This document shows, piece after piece, positions 10,758-18,869 of a stretch of 64,000 bases of DNA. The notes under the pieces were generated by a model. The model saw only the letters and a list, made by a program, of their open reading frames with translations, made no database searches and was not told the DNA's origin. Positions within the stretch are counted from its first letter, which is position 1, and each line of letters starts with the position of its first letter. The translations under genes were made by a program, and so were the position numbers. Source of the DNA: JBKECA01 sp047973435. GTDB taxonomy: Bacteria > Planctomycetota > Planctomycetia > Planctomycetales > Planctomycetaceae. The stretch lies in NCBI GenBank assembly GCA_047973435.1, contig JBKECA010000187.1, positions 1 to 64,000 of the forward strand, in the 5' to 3' direction.

Positions 10758-12854
10758 GTGCGGACCAGCTCGACCGATCGACGACTGCCGTTGCAGTACA
10801 GCCCGATCGCTGCGCTCTTGGTCGTGCTGCTGCTGGTCATGCTCGCGCCTGGTTGCCGTCAGCACGCTCGGCGCAAGCATTATCTCGGCGCCGAGCATCC
10901 CGCGCCCGCCGTTGCGCACATGACGGAAATCGAGTATCCCGACGTCATTCAGCCGACGTCGGCCGAAGTGACGATGGCACTCGAACCGCGACGGCTCCGA
11001 AACCTCAACGAAGATCTCCCCTGGGACCTGTCGCTGCAGGACGCCGTGTACATGGCCCTCTGCAACAGCAAGCTGATCCGCTCCAGCGCGACCTTCCTGT
11101 CTCCCAGCAATCCGCTCCTCAACAACCCGGAAGCGGTTCCCTCAGTTTACGACTCGGCGTTGCAGGAATCCGGCGTATTGTTTGGACGCCGCGGTGTCGA
11201 AGCGGCCCTTTCCGAGTTCGACGCCCAGTTCACAACCTCCATGATCTGGGGTCGCAACGAAACCATCCAGAACAACCTGTTCAACTCCGGCGGCCTGCGG
11301 CCCGGCTCGACACTGCAGGAAGACACCGCCAACTTCAACACCTCGATCACAAAGCGGCTCGCCACCGGAGCTCAGTTCGGCGTCTCGCATCAGTGGAACT
11401 ACTCGCTGAACAACCAGCCCGGCCGACTGTTCCCTTCCGTCTACGAAGGCAACATGCAGGCCGTCATCCGCCAGCCGCTGCTCGCAGGCAGCGGCGTCGA
11501 CTACACCCGCATTGCCGGCCCCGTCTCCGAGAACATTCAAGGCGTCACCGGTGTCGGGCAGGGGGTGCTTATTGCCCGCATAAATAACGACATGGCCCTC
11601 GCCGACTTCGAGCAGGGTGTGCACAACCTGTTGCGCGATGTCGAGACTCTGTACTGGCAACTGGTGCAGGCCTACCAGACTTTTGACGAACAGGCCACCA
11701 GCCGCGATCAGATCCTCGAACTGTGGCGCAAGATGGACGCCCGCCTCGCCGGCGGTGCGGCCGGCGGGGGGCGACTGCCAGAAGTGGAACTCCGCGAGTC
11801 CTACGTCCAACAGGTCGCAGCGGCCGATGCCGCACTGGACGCCATCTACTCCACCGAAGCCCAGCTCCGCCGACTCCTTGGTCTCGGAGTCAACGACGGA
11901 CGCGTCATTCGCCCCGCGGACACGCCGGTCACCGCGGAGGTCGTTCCGGACTGGGTCGCCTCTCTCTCGTCGGCGTTGTCACAGCGACCTGAACTCCGGC
12001 GTCAGAAGTGGAGCATTAAAAGCGTTCAGCTCCAGTTGGCGGCAGCGCAGAATCTCACTTTGCCCCGGCTCGACTTCATTGCGGCCGCTCAGGCAAACGG
12101 CTTCGGCGACCGCCTGATCGGACCACATCAGGACCCAACCGGTAGTAATCTGGGAGACGCGTACGATCGGCTGTTCAGCGGCAAGCACACCGGCTGGAAC
12201 GTCGGCATCGAGTACTCGACTCCGCTGGGACGTCGCTACGCACACGCGCAGCAGCGGAACCTCGAACTGCAACTGGCCAAAGCCCGCGAAGGCCTGCAAC
12301 AACAGGAAATCGAAATCAGTCACGAGCTTGCCGCCGCCTTCCGCGACGTCGACCGCACCTACCTGGCACTGACGTCGGCCTACAACCGAATCGCCGCCGC
12401 CGAAGACCGGCTGCAGGTCGTCCTCGAAAGCACGCTGCCCGACGACCTGTCTCTCGAACCGCTGCTCCGCGCGTATCAGCAGCGGTCACAGGCCAAACTG
12501 AGCTACATCACTTCTCTGGCCGAGTACAACACCGCTCTTGCGGACGTCCACTATCGCTCCGCACGCACACTGGAAATCAATTCGATCTCGCTCCGAGAGG
12601 GGGCCTGGAACGACGAAGCGCAACAAGACGCTGCCGCTCGACGAAAGGCGGATCGGCATGCCTTCCCCAACCCCTTTGTCGAAGACTCCATCCCACCATT
12701 TGCCGTATCGCACGATCCCGGGCACGTCCACGTCCCGTCGACCGGCTTAGAGCCCACCTCACCAACTCCTCTGGAACGCGTTCCCGAGTCAGCGGAACCA
12801 GTTCCAGCAGCGCCTCTGGCCCCGCCACTCCTGCCCGAACTGGTCAATTCCTGA
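10758..12854 (+). CDS. TolC-like outer-membrane efflux lipoprotein
   Basis: About 698 residues from the GTG at 10758. The N-terminus has a lipoprotein-type signal (AALLVVLLLVMLAPGC), so the protein is probably lipid-anchored in the outer membrane. The body shows the two repeated halves of the outer-membrane efflux family, with long amphipathic helices (for example HNLLRDVETLYWQLVQAYQT and a second near AREGLQQQEIEISHELAAAFRDVDRTYLAL) and Gly/Asn-rich beta segments (KRLATGAQFGVSHQWNYSLN). The last about 90 residues are a Pro/Glu-rich tail, longer than in classical TolC. The frame is open back to 10539, but that part is dispersed repeat. The gene is downstream of, and co-directional with, the HlyD-like and M50/HlyD genes, which implies one trans-envelope system. 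Confidence 0.88.
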   Translation: MRTSSTDRRLPLQYSPIAALLVVLLLVMLAPGCRQHARRKHYLGAEHPAPAVAHMTEIEYPDVIQPTSAEVTMALEPRRLRNLNEDLPWDLSLQDAVYMALCNSKLIRSSATFLSPSNPLLNNPEAVPSVYDSALQESGVLFGRRGVEAALSEFDAQFTTSMIWGRNETIQNNLFNSGGLRPGSTLQEDTANFNTSITKRLATGAQFGVSHQWNYSLNNQPGRLFPSVYEGNMQAVIRQPLLAGSGVDYTRIAGPVSENIQGVTGVGQGVLIARINNDMALADFEQGVHNLLRDVETLYWQLVQAYQTFDEQATSRDQILELWRKMDARLAGGAAGGGRLPEVELRESYVQQVAAADAALDAIYSTEAQLRRLLGLGVNDGRVIRPADTPVTAEVVPDWVASLSSALSQRPELRRQKWSIKSVQLQLAAAQNLTLPRLDFIAAAQANGFGDRLIGPHQDPTGSNLGDAYDRLFSGKHTGWNVGIEYSTPLGRRYAHAQQRNLELQLAKAREGLQQQEIEISHELAAAFRDVDRTYLALTSAYNRIAAAEDRLQVVLESTLPDDLSLEPLLRAYQQRSQAKLSYITSLAEYNTALADVHYRSARTLEINSISLREGAWNDEAQQDAAARRKADRHAFPNPFVEDSIPPFAVSHDPGHVHVPSTGLEPTSPTPLERVPESAEPVPAAPLAPPLLPELVNS

Positions 12855-12890
12855 CTTTGCAGCGTCCAAACGCTCTCTCTTTCCGCGCAA

Positions 12891-12912
12891 GCCCGGCGTT
12901 CGCAACGCCGGG
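12891..12912 (+). terminator. Hairpin after the TolC-like gene
   Basis: A perfect 9-base stem, CCCGGCGTT/AACGCCGGG, with a CGC loop lies 37 bases after the stop. It is followed by TCTCATCTCTC rather than a pure T run. The same stem sequence forms the hairpin at 18826-18847, which suggests a favoured terminator stem in this genome. Confidence 0.6.
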
Positions 12913-12938
12913 TCTCATCTCTCATCCAGAAATTGATA

Positions 12939-13020
12939 GTGCCCGCGGCATCGGCTGAGATGAATCAGACGTTAATAACTCCCGCGAGGCAGAACGCATC
13001 ACAATTGACCGTGTGCGGTC
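12939..13020 (+). repeat. Dispersed 80-90 bp repeat, copy 2
   Basis: Plus-strand copy between the TolC-like and DUF1559 genes. It has GTGCCCGCGGCA at the left end, CCCGCGAGGCAGAACGC in the core and ATTGACCGTGTGCGG at the right end. A two-base net insertion between the left half and the core breaks the otherwise shared open frame, so this copy cannot give the common peptide. Confidence 0.8.
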
Positions 13021-13092
13021 GAGCCGCGCCAGTTCCAGATTGCGGTCGCCACTCATTCTCCCGCTCGGTCGGGGAGTTGATATAGTCATGAC

Positions 13093-14145
13093 ATGAGCCC
13101 CATGTACCCTGGACGACCCTCGCGAGCCCCCCGAACCACGCGCAGCTTCCGCGCGACCGGCCCACGCCGCCGGCGCAGGGGATTCACCGTGCCCGAACTG
13201 GCGGTGGTAATGGCCGTCATTGTCTGTCTCCTGGCGGCGGCCGCTCCCTATCTATTAAAGATGTGGGAAGTCTCCCGACAGGCCCAATGCCGCGAACGAA
13301 TGACGCGCCTCGCAATCGGCATAACGCAACTGCAGCAGACGCGAAACAACTTCCCCGCCGGCCAGGTCGCGCGTCGATCCAAGTCCAACTCCATCGGACG
13401 ATACGCCGATCCGGATGAAGCCGCCGCTTCCTCCGGTGACGAAGCCTCCGGCGCCAGCTGGATGGTCGCAGTGCTGCCACACATCGACGCCAAGGATCTG
13501 TTTGATCGCTGGAAAGCCAAGACCAGCGTCGCCGCCAATCGCGACGTCGCCGAGACGACGATCGCCCTGCAGATTTGCCCGTCGCGGCGATCTGGTGGCG
13601 GGCTACTCTCCGGATGCGAACGGATTGACGCCGACTGGACAGGAGGCGGCAACGACTACGCCGCCTGCAGCGGCTCCGGCATCACCTTCAACGATGAGGC
13701 CCGGCAGACCTGGGATCTCGAAGAAATGCAGATCGAAGCCACCACCCGGGACGGAAACTGTCCGTACTCCAATGCCCCCCATCAGCGAGGCCTGTTCGGA
13801 GTCAACTCGGCTGTGACCAATTCCGACTTGGATTCGGGAGACGGGAAGTCCCACATCCTGATGCTCGCCGAGCGACGCGTCTTTCGGAACGCCAGTGGAC
13901 CTGTCGAGTTGCGGAGCAGCGATGGCTGGGCCTGGGGCGGACCCGCCACGTTGTTCAGCACCCGGTTCGCACCGCATACCGGTCTGCATTACGATGAAGC
14001 CGACAGCGCCCATCCCGGACTGGTCCATGTCGCTCTCGCAGATGGTCGCGTCCGACCCATCAGCTGGAACATCGATCTCCAAACGTGGAGCAACCTCGGT
14101 AACTTTGCTCAGGGAAGTCCTCTCGAGCATCCCGATTTTCGCTGA
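13093..14145 (+). CDS. DUF1559 prepilin-like secreted protein
   Basis: A 350-residue member of the DUF1559 family, expanded in planctomycetes. The N-terminus has a type IV prepilin signature: a basic stretch (RRRRGFT), then VPELAVVMAVIVCLLAAAAPYL as the hydrophobic helix, so it is probably cut after the Gly by a prepilin peptidase. In the usual FTLIE form position +5 is Glu; here the run is FTVPELAVV, which keeps the Glu. Later parts show family features: WMVAVLPHIDAKDLFDRW, a Cys-containing CPSRR segment, GNDYAACSG and the closing HPGLVHVALADGRVRPISWNID. The family role is unknown, with pseudopilin-like surface fibres suspected. It sits alone between a repeat and the next gene, without a pilus machine nearby. 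Confidence 0.9.
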   Translation: MSPMYPGRPSRAPRTTRSFRATGPRRRRRGFTVPELAVVMAVIVCLLAAAAPYLLKMWEVSRQAQCRERMTRLAIGITQLQQTRNNFPAGQVARRSKSNSIGRYADPDEAAASSGDEASGASWMVAVLPHIDAKDLFDRWKAKTSVAANRDVAETTIALQICPSRRSGGGLLSGCERIDADWTGGGNDYAACSGSGITFNDEARQTWDLEEMQIEATTRDGNCPYSNAPHQRGLFGVNSAVTNSDLDSGDGKSHILMLAERRVFRNASGPVELRSSDGWAWGGPATLFSTRFAPHTGLHYDEADSAHPGLVHVALADGRVRPISWNIDLQTWSNLGNFAQGSPLEHPDFR

Positions 14146-14232
14146 GCCTGTTACGCGACCGATCGATTCATCCCGTCCATTTTACGTCGTCCCGTCTCTG
14201 ATGACGTCCCGACGATCTTCAACCGATCCGAC

Positions 14233-15696
14233 ATGTCGATTCGAGTTCAATGCGGCGGTTGCGGTTCCGTGATGACCGTCCGCGATGACTACGCCGGCAC
14301 AAAGAGGCGCTGCCCCAAGTGTAAGGGGGAGTTCCAGGTTCCCACCTTGGAGGAGGCCCGAGCCGCCGAGGCCGCCAAGCATGCCGGCGGAGGCATCCCC
14401 GGCCCGGAGGATCCCGACTTCGACCCCGTCGCCTTCCTCACCGGAGAGGCACCCGCTGCCAAGGCGAAGCCCTCCCCCAAGCTCCCCGCCGCCAAGCCGA
14501 CGCCGCCGGCCGACTTCGACCCAATGGATGTGCTCGACACCGGTCCAGCCAAGTCCAAGGGCTCCCCCTCCCCCTCAAAGACGGCGGAGTCGAAGCCAAA
14601 AACGGCGGAGTCGAAGCTCAAACCTCAAGCCGCCGACAAACCGGCCTCTCCAGCCGCTGACGATTTCGATCCTCTCGACGTTCTGGCGAAACCTTCGTCA
14701 CCTCCGCCTGCCGCTTCGCAGCCCTCCACGCCTCCAACTCCTGCGGCTCCTCCTCCAGTTTCTCCACCAGCCGCATCCGCTTCCTCCACGCCAGAAAAGC
14801 CCAAACCGAATCGCCCCGCCTGGGCCAAGGCCGCACCCACCCCCGAGGTCAACGACTGGGACGATCCTCCTGCGGAGCCGCCCGCGCCCGCACCCACCGA
14901 GCCGGCTCCTCCGGCAGCTCCAGAGAAGCCGACCCCGCGGCGACCTTCTTGGGCCAAAGCCGCACCCACCCCCGAGGTCAACGACTGGGATGACCCCCAG
15001 CCCGCCGAACCAGCCACGCCGCCCGCCGCGCCGACTCCCAAGCGTCCCTCCTGGGCCAAACCCCTCCCAGGCGAAGCCGCTGCGACTGAACAAACCGACC
15101 CGCACCCCGATGCCAGCCCCGCCGCCCTGGCCGCCGCCTCAGCGATGGCTGCGGGCACCGCAGCCGTCTCCGGCGACAACCCCGCCCTGCAGGAGCAGGC
15201 CCCCCGACGACCGCTGTTCGACCGCGCCGCTGTTGCCGCCTGGTTCCGACGACGGCTGATCCTTCTGCTTCAAACCGCCGCCGTGGCGCTCGTCCTCTTT
15301 GGCCTGTCGTGGTTCCTCCTGCAGCCGCGTGGAGTGGACTGGAAGGTCATCGGCAAGAACGATCGCCTCGCCCCTGTTCCCGTTAATGGTCAGTTGACCG
15401 TCGACGGCCAGCCGGTCGCCAACGCCCGGCTCACCTTCTTTCCCCGCGGCCGACAGTATCGCGCGTCCGAAGGAATGACGGACGCAACCGGCCACTTCGA
15501 TCTGGTTTTCTGCGAAGGAACACGCGGTGCTCCGGCCGGTCGCTATCGAGTCCAGCTGCACTACATCAACAAAGATGGCAGCGACGCCGGCGCAACCGCC
15601 GACAATCTGCTCCGCGGCCAGACCTTTGAAGTCCCCCCCGGTGGCGGCACGGTGGATGTCGCCCTGTCGACCAAGACCAAGCCCGGTCCCCGTTGA
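14233..15696 (+). CDS. Zinc-ribbon, proline/alanine-rich membrane protein with carboxypeptidase-regulatory-like domain
   Basis: A 487-residue protein of unknown function. Residues 1-36 form a small zinc ribbon (CGGCGSVMTVRDDYAG, then CPKCKGEFQVP). Residues about 60-330 are low-complexity Pro/Ala/Ser, with the acidic unit DFDPxDVL repeated about three times and the unit WAKAAPTPEVNDWDDP occurring twice, plus a shorter RPSWAKPLPGE. One membrane span follows (about 347-363, LILLLQTAAVALVLFGLSWFL), then a C-terminal domain (about 380-485) resembling the Ig-like carboxypeptidase regulatory fold of planctomycete proteins (NGQLTVDGQPVANARLTFFP, RYRVQLHY). The ribbon and repeats would be cytoplasmic and the last domain periplasmic. 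The start ATG fits the ribbon exactly. No close operon partner. Confidence 0.75.
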   Translation: MSIRVQCGGCGSVMTVRDDYAGTKRRCPKCKGEFQVPTLEEARAAEAAKHAGGGIPGPEDPDFDPVAFLTGEAPAAKAKPSPKLPAAKPTPPADFDPMDVLDTGPAKSKGSPSPSKTAESKPKTAESKLKPQAADKPASPAADDFDPLDVLAKPSSPPPAASQPSTPPTPAAPPPVSPPAASASSTPEKPKPNRPAWAKAAPTPEVNDWDDPPAEPPAPAPTEPAPPAAPEKPTPRRPSWAKAAPTPEVNDWDDPQPAEPATPPAAPTPKRPSWAKPLPGEAAATEQTDPHPDASPAALAAASAMAAGTAAVSGDNPALQEQAPRRPLFDRAAVAAWFRRRLILLLQTAAVALVLFGLSWFLLQPRGVDWKVIGKNDRLAPVPVNGQLTVDGQPVANARLTFFPRGRQYRASEGMTDATGHFDLVFCEGTRGAPAGRYRVQLHYINKDGSDAGATADNLLRGQTFEVPPGGGTVDVALSTKTKPGPR

Positions 15697-15892
15697 GTCG
15701 CTGCCCCCCAGCGACCCGGAGACCCCCGGGGTATCGTGTGAAACCGCGAACAGACGGCATCAGACACCGAGGCGATTCCTCCTCGGATGCCACCCCAATT
15801 GGAATACCGCGAAAGCCCTGAACCTTGCAGTCCAATCGCTTCGGTTCACCGCTCCCGTCACGTAAACTCACCATATACCAACACAGAAGCCG

Positions 15893-16900
15893 ATGAGCAT
15901 GGAACTGGACGCCGCTAAGAATCAAATTCACCTGCAGGACTGCATCGCAGGGATGCGCTCGCTGCCCGAGGGGTGCATCGATCTGGCCTTCGCCGATCCC
16001 CCCTTCAACATCGGCTACGACTACGACGTCTACGACGACAAGCTCGAAGCGGATCGCTATCTCGACTGGTCGCGAGACTGGCTGACCGAGGTTGTGAGGG
16101 TCCTCAAGCCCAACGGTACCTTTTGGCTCGCCATCGGCGACGAATTCGCCGCCGAACTGAAGGTGCTGATGCAGCGCGAACTCGGCCTGTCATGCCGCAG
16201 TTGGGTCATCTGGTACTACACGTTTGGCGTCAACTGCAAGCAGAAATTCAGCCGCTCGCACGCGCACCTGTTCTATATGGTCAAGAACCCGCGCGAGTTC
16301 ACCTTCAACGCCGACGACGCCGGCCTGCGCGTCCCTTCCGCCCGCCAACTCGTCTACGGAGATCACCGCGCCAACCCAGCCGGACGACTGCCCGACGACA
16401 CTTGGATGATCCCGCCGGACGGCGTTCCAGTGAAGTACTCGACACCGGAAGGCTGGGTCCTCCGCCCGCAGGACATCCCTGAGTCGTACCGTCCCGACGA
16501 AGACACCTGGTACTACCCGAGGGTCAACGGCACCTTCAAAGAGCGACAGGGCTGGCACGGCTGCCAGATGCCCGAGCAGATTCTCGCACGCATCATCCGC
16601 GCCTGCTCACAGCCGGGAGAAGCCGTCCTCGACCCCTTCACCGGCAGCGGCACCACCTTGGCCACCGCGAAGAAGCTCGAACGCCACTTCATCGGCTTCG
16701 AACTCTCGGAGCAGTACGCCGATCGCGCCCAGTCCCGCCTCAACAGCATCCGCCCCGGCGATCCCCTCGACGGCGTCCCCGACCCCATCGCCAGCGTCCC
16801 CGCCACCAACGAGGGCCGCAAACTGGCTGACAAGCAGGGACCGAAGCGTCGAAGACTGGTGAAGAAGCCAAAACCGATCCAGCAGCTGTTTGAGGAATGA
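15893..16900 (+). CDS. Site-specific DNA methyltransferase, beta class (N6-adenine or N4-cytosine)
   Basis: A 335-residue enzyme expected to transfer a methyl group from S-adenosylmethionine to an exocyclic amino group of DNA. The catalytic motif comes first: FADPPFNIGYDYDVYDD, with DPPF at residues 35-38. The SAM-binding motif comes late (LDPFTGSGTTLATA, about 248-261). That order defines the beta class. The tail is basic (GPKRRRLVKKPKPI), useful for DNA contact. No endonuclease or specificity gene is next to it, so it looks like an orphan methylase, possibly regulatory, or a partner lost by decay. Target sequence cannot be read. About 200 bases separate it from the preceding gene and it is followed by short palindromes. 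Confidence 0.9.
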   Translation: MSMELDAAKNQIHLQDCIAGMRSLPEGCIDLAFADPPFNIGYDYDVYDDKLEADRYLDWSRDWLTEVVRVLKPNGTFWLAIGDEFAAELKVLMQRELGLSCRSWVIWYYTFGVNCKQKFSRSHAHLFYMVKNPREFTFNADDAGLRVPSARQLVYGDHRANPAGRLPDDTWMIPPDGVPVKYSTPEGWVLRPQDIPESYRPDEDTWYYPRVNGTFKERQGWHGCQMPEQILARIIRACSQPGEAVLDPFTGSGTTLATAKKLERHFIGFELSEQYADRAQSRLNSIRPGDPLDGVPDPIASVPATNEGRKLADKQGPKRRRLVKKPKPIQQLFEE

Positions 16901-16989
16901 CCAGACGTAACCGTTTGTCGCAATGAATGAACGGTCAATGAGCCGCCCACCCGGCATAGGGAACGTTGCCGCTTCCTCAATGTCGCTTC

Positions 16990-17067
16990 AATCTGCGTGT
17001 AACGCGTTGCCAAGCAGAGCTTGGCGTCATGTGCGTTCCCGAGCCGTGAAGCTTGGGAACGAGAGAC
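16990..17067. repeat. Pair of short palindromes after the methyltransferase
   Basis: Two adjacent hairpins: GCCAAGC-AGA-GCTTGGC (17009-17025) and a longer imperfect one starting GTTCCC and ending GCTTGGGAAC (17035-17060). They share the AAGC/GCTT plus TTGG/CCAA theme and resemble the CGTTCCCAAGC-type intergenic palindromes found in many bacterial genomes. They may also end transcription of the convergent genes here. Confidence 0.5.
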
Positions 17068-17130
17068 AACCGGCGGGTTCGCTGCCGTCTGATTTTTCAC
17101 CAGCGACCGCAGCGGAGGGAGCCACCAACC

Positions 17131-17973
17131 CTACGCTGGCACCGTGATTGCTGGCTGCTCTTTCACTGCGCGCCACCAGTAGAGGAACAGCGTGAAGGCT
17201 GCGCCGCTTATGCTGGCGTGCAGCAGCGATTGGGGCCAGGCGGGACTGCCTTGGCCCACTACGTAGCTCATCGCCCCGAAGGCCGCGACGGCCGTAATCA
17301 ACAGGGCGATGGCGCGGGAGCGGACCAGCAGCAGGCCGAGGGCCAGGCCGACGTACACGCCGCCGATCACGCCCAGCACCGTCTGCACTTGTTCGCTGCT
17401 GCCGCTCCAGTGGAACACCTGCTCAAGCGCCCGACCCAGTTGGTCAGCCAGCGGACCTCCCGAACGAGATTGCTGCAGGGCGAGCAACCCTTCGCCCGCC
17501 ATCGTCACGACAATGCCCAGCCGCAAAAAAAACAAGCCGACCATCGCCCGGCCAAGGGAGAACTTGCAGGCCGGCGGCCATAGATCAAGAACCAGCAGCG
17601 ACAGCGGAGCCAGGTAGCGGATGGCCTGCGTCACCGGCTGGAGTCGATAGGAGTCGTCCACAATACCGACGCACGCCAGCGTGGCGAACCACAGCGTCAC
17701 TGGAACCAGCACCGGCCAGCAGGGACGCACGAGCGTCAGCAGGCCGCTCACGGTGAGGCCCCACGCAATATTGTCGAGCAGGGCATCCGTTGACGACTGC
17801 GAAAAGTGGAACGCCTGGACCAGATGCTCTCCGAGGCCGAAGTCAGACCCGCTAGCCAGTCTGGCCCCGGCCGAGCCCCAGCAGAGGATTGCGACGGCAA
17901 TGCGCAGCGTCGCCAGCACGACGTCGTAGCCGCGAGGGATGGGATCGTCGAAAGGGGAACGCGAGCCGGCCAT
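17131..17973 (-). CDS. Multi-span membrane protein of unknown function
   Basis: A 280-residue protein with about seven or eight predicted hydrophobic segments, for example VVLATLRIAVAILCWGSAGA, IAWGLTVSGLLTLV, VLVPVTLWFATLACVGIV, YLAPLSLLVLDLW, VGLFFLRLGIVVTMAGEGLL, GVIGGVYVGLALGLLLV, and two near the C-terminus. An extramembrane stretch of about 40 residues (QQSRSGG to SSEQVQ) separates the fifth and sixth segments. I recognise no family motif; a DoxX-like fold is possible but not supported by specific residues. The gene follows the SAM methyltransferase gene on the same strand after about 100 bases. The start ATG gives MAGSRSPF; no strong ribosome site is seen. Confidence 0.7.
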   Translation of the reverse strand: MAGSRSPFDDPIPRGYDVVLATLRIAVAILCWGSAGARLASGSDFGLGEHLVQAFHFSQSSTDALLDNIAWGLTVSGLLTLVRPCWPVLVPVTLWFATLACVGIVDDSYRLQPVTQAIRYLAPLSLLVLDLWPPACKFSLGRAMVGLFFLRLGIVVTMAGEGLLALQQSRSGGPLADQLGRALEQVFHWSGSSEQVQTVLGVIGGVYVGLALGLLLVRSRAIALLITAVAAFGAMSYVVGQGSPAWPQSLLHASISGAAFTLFLYWWRAVKEQPAITVPA

Positions 17974-18075
17974 GTCGGTGTGGTTGCCGAACTTTCTGTC
18001 GGACAGAGACGACCCTCACGACGAGTGAACGGTCCCTCTCTTGCGGGCCGAGCGTCGCTGATTCGCAACGGCGCG

Positions 18076-18798
18076 TCAATTGGAGTCGGCGGCCCAATCC
18101 GGTTTTCGCAACTCCATGATCTGAAACTCCGTGCGGGTTTCGTGTCCGCGCGAGTTCCCCTGAGCGTCGAGTATGCGGAGCCGGAAGCCCCGGTCGAGAG
18201 CTTGGCTGACAAAGTTCCGAGCCTGCGAACGCCCCGGATCGCCGAACCAGCAGACCCCGTCGGGGGCGAGAAGCGCCGTCAGCAGATCGAGCAGCACCGA
18301 ATGGTTGCGGGCTTCGTAGGTCACCTCGTAGCCGATAATGACGGGCCATTGCCGTGTGCCGGGCGTCCGCCAGTCGAGCACCAGTCCGGTCGCGCGCGAC
18401 GCCACGCCGTTGCGGGCGGCGTTGAGCAACGCGCAGTCGACCGACACGGGATCGTAGTCGCTGAGCGTCACCCGCCAGCACTGCTGCAGAGCGGCGACTC
18501 CAACCAGACCGACACCGCAGCCAACTTCCAGCACCTCGGTCCCCGCCGGCCAGCCGGCATGTCGCAGCGAGTCGGCCATCGTTGTGGCAGCGGGCCACAG
18601 ATAGGACCAGTAGGGCATGTAGTCGTCCTGGTGATTGGCCGCGAGGACGGTCGGATCGTCCAGAAAGTCATCCGGTGCAGCCGGCTGCACCAGCTCGATC
18701 TCACGATCTCTCACCGCCACCCGCTGCAGCGACCATCCACCCGGGACGTCCGGCAGCGACGACCACGGCGCGACACTTATCTCACCAACATCCGACAT
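18076..18798 (-). CDS. Class I SAM-dependent methyltransferase
   Basis: A 240-residue predicted methyltransferase of the nicotinamide-N-/lysine-methyltransferase-like group. Motif I is clear (EVLEVGCGVGLVGVAALQQ, about residues 69-87), followed by the post-I acidic loop LSDYDPVSVDCALLNAARN. Upstream is DYMPYWSYLWPAA, a hallmark of this group, whose homologues modify proteins or small amines. The later VIIGYEVTYEARNHSVLLDL matches the motif IV area. I chose the ATG giving MSDVGEISV; the frame extends upstream through the terminator hairpin at 18826-18847, which argues against the longer form. The substrate is not predictable. Transcription is probably separate from the gene upstream because of that terminator. 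Confidence 0.85.
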   Translation of the reverse strand: MSDVGEISVAPWSSLPDVPGGWSLQRVAVRDREIELVQPAAPDDFLDDPTVLAANHQDDYMPYWSYLWPAATTMADSLRHAGWPAGTEVLEVGCGVGLVGVAALQQCWRVTLSDYDPVSVDCALLNAARNGVASRATGLVLDWRTPGTRQWPVIIGYEVTYEARNHSVLLDLLTALLAPDGVCWFGDPGRSQARNFVSQALDRGFRLRILDAQGNSRGHETRTEFQIMELRKPDWAADSN

Positions 18799-18818
18799 AA
18801 AGAATCTCACTGGTTCAT

Positions 18819-18848
18819 CGAAAAGCCCCGGCGTTGCAACGCCGGGGG
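18819..18848 (-). terminator. Rho-independent terminator on the minus strand
   Basis: A near-continuous palindrome CCCCGGCGTTG/CAACGCCGGGG (18826-18847) lies 22 bases after the stop of the membrane-protein gene ending at 18870. On the minus strand it is followed directly by CTTTTCG. The strong stem with a T tract is a good factor-independent terminator. Confidence 0.8.
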
Positions 18849-18869
18849 GGGGCCAACAGGCAGGCGGTA

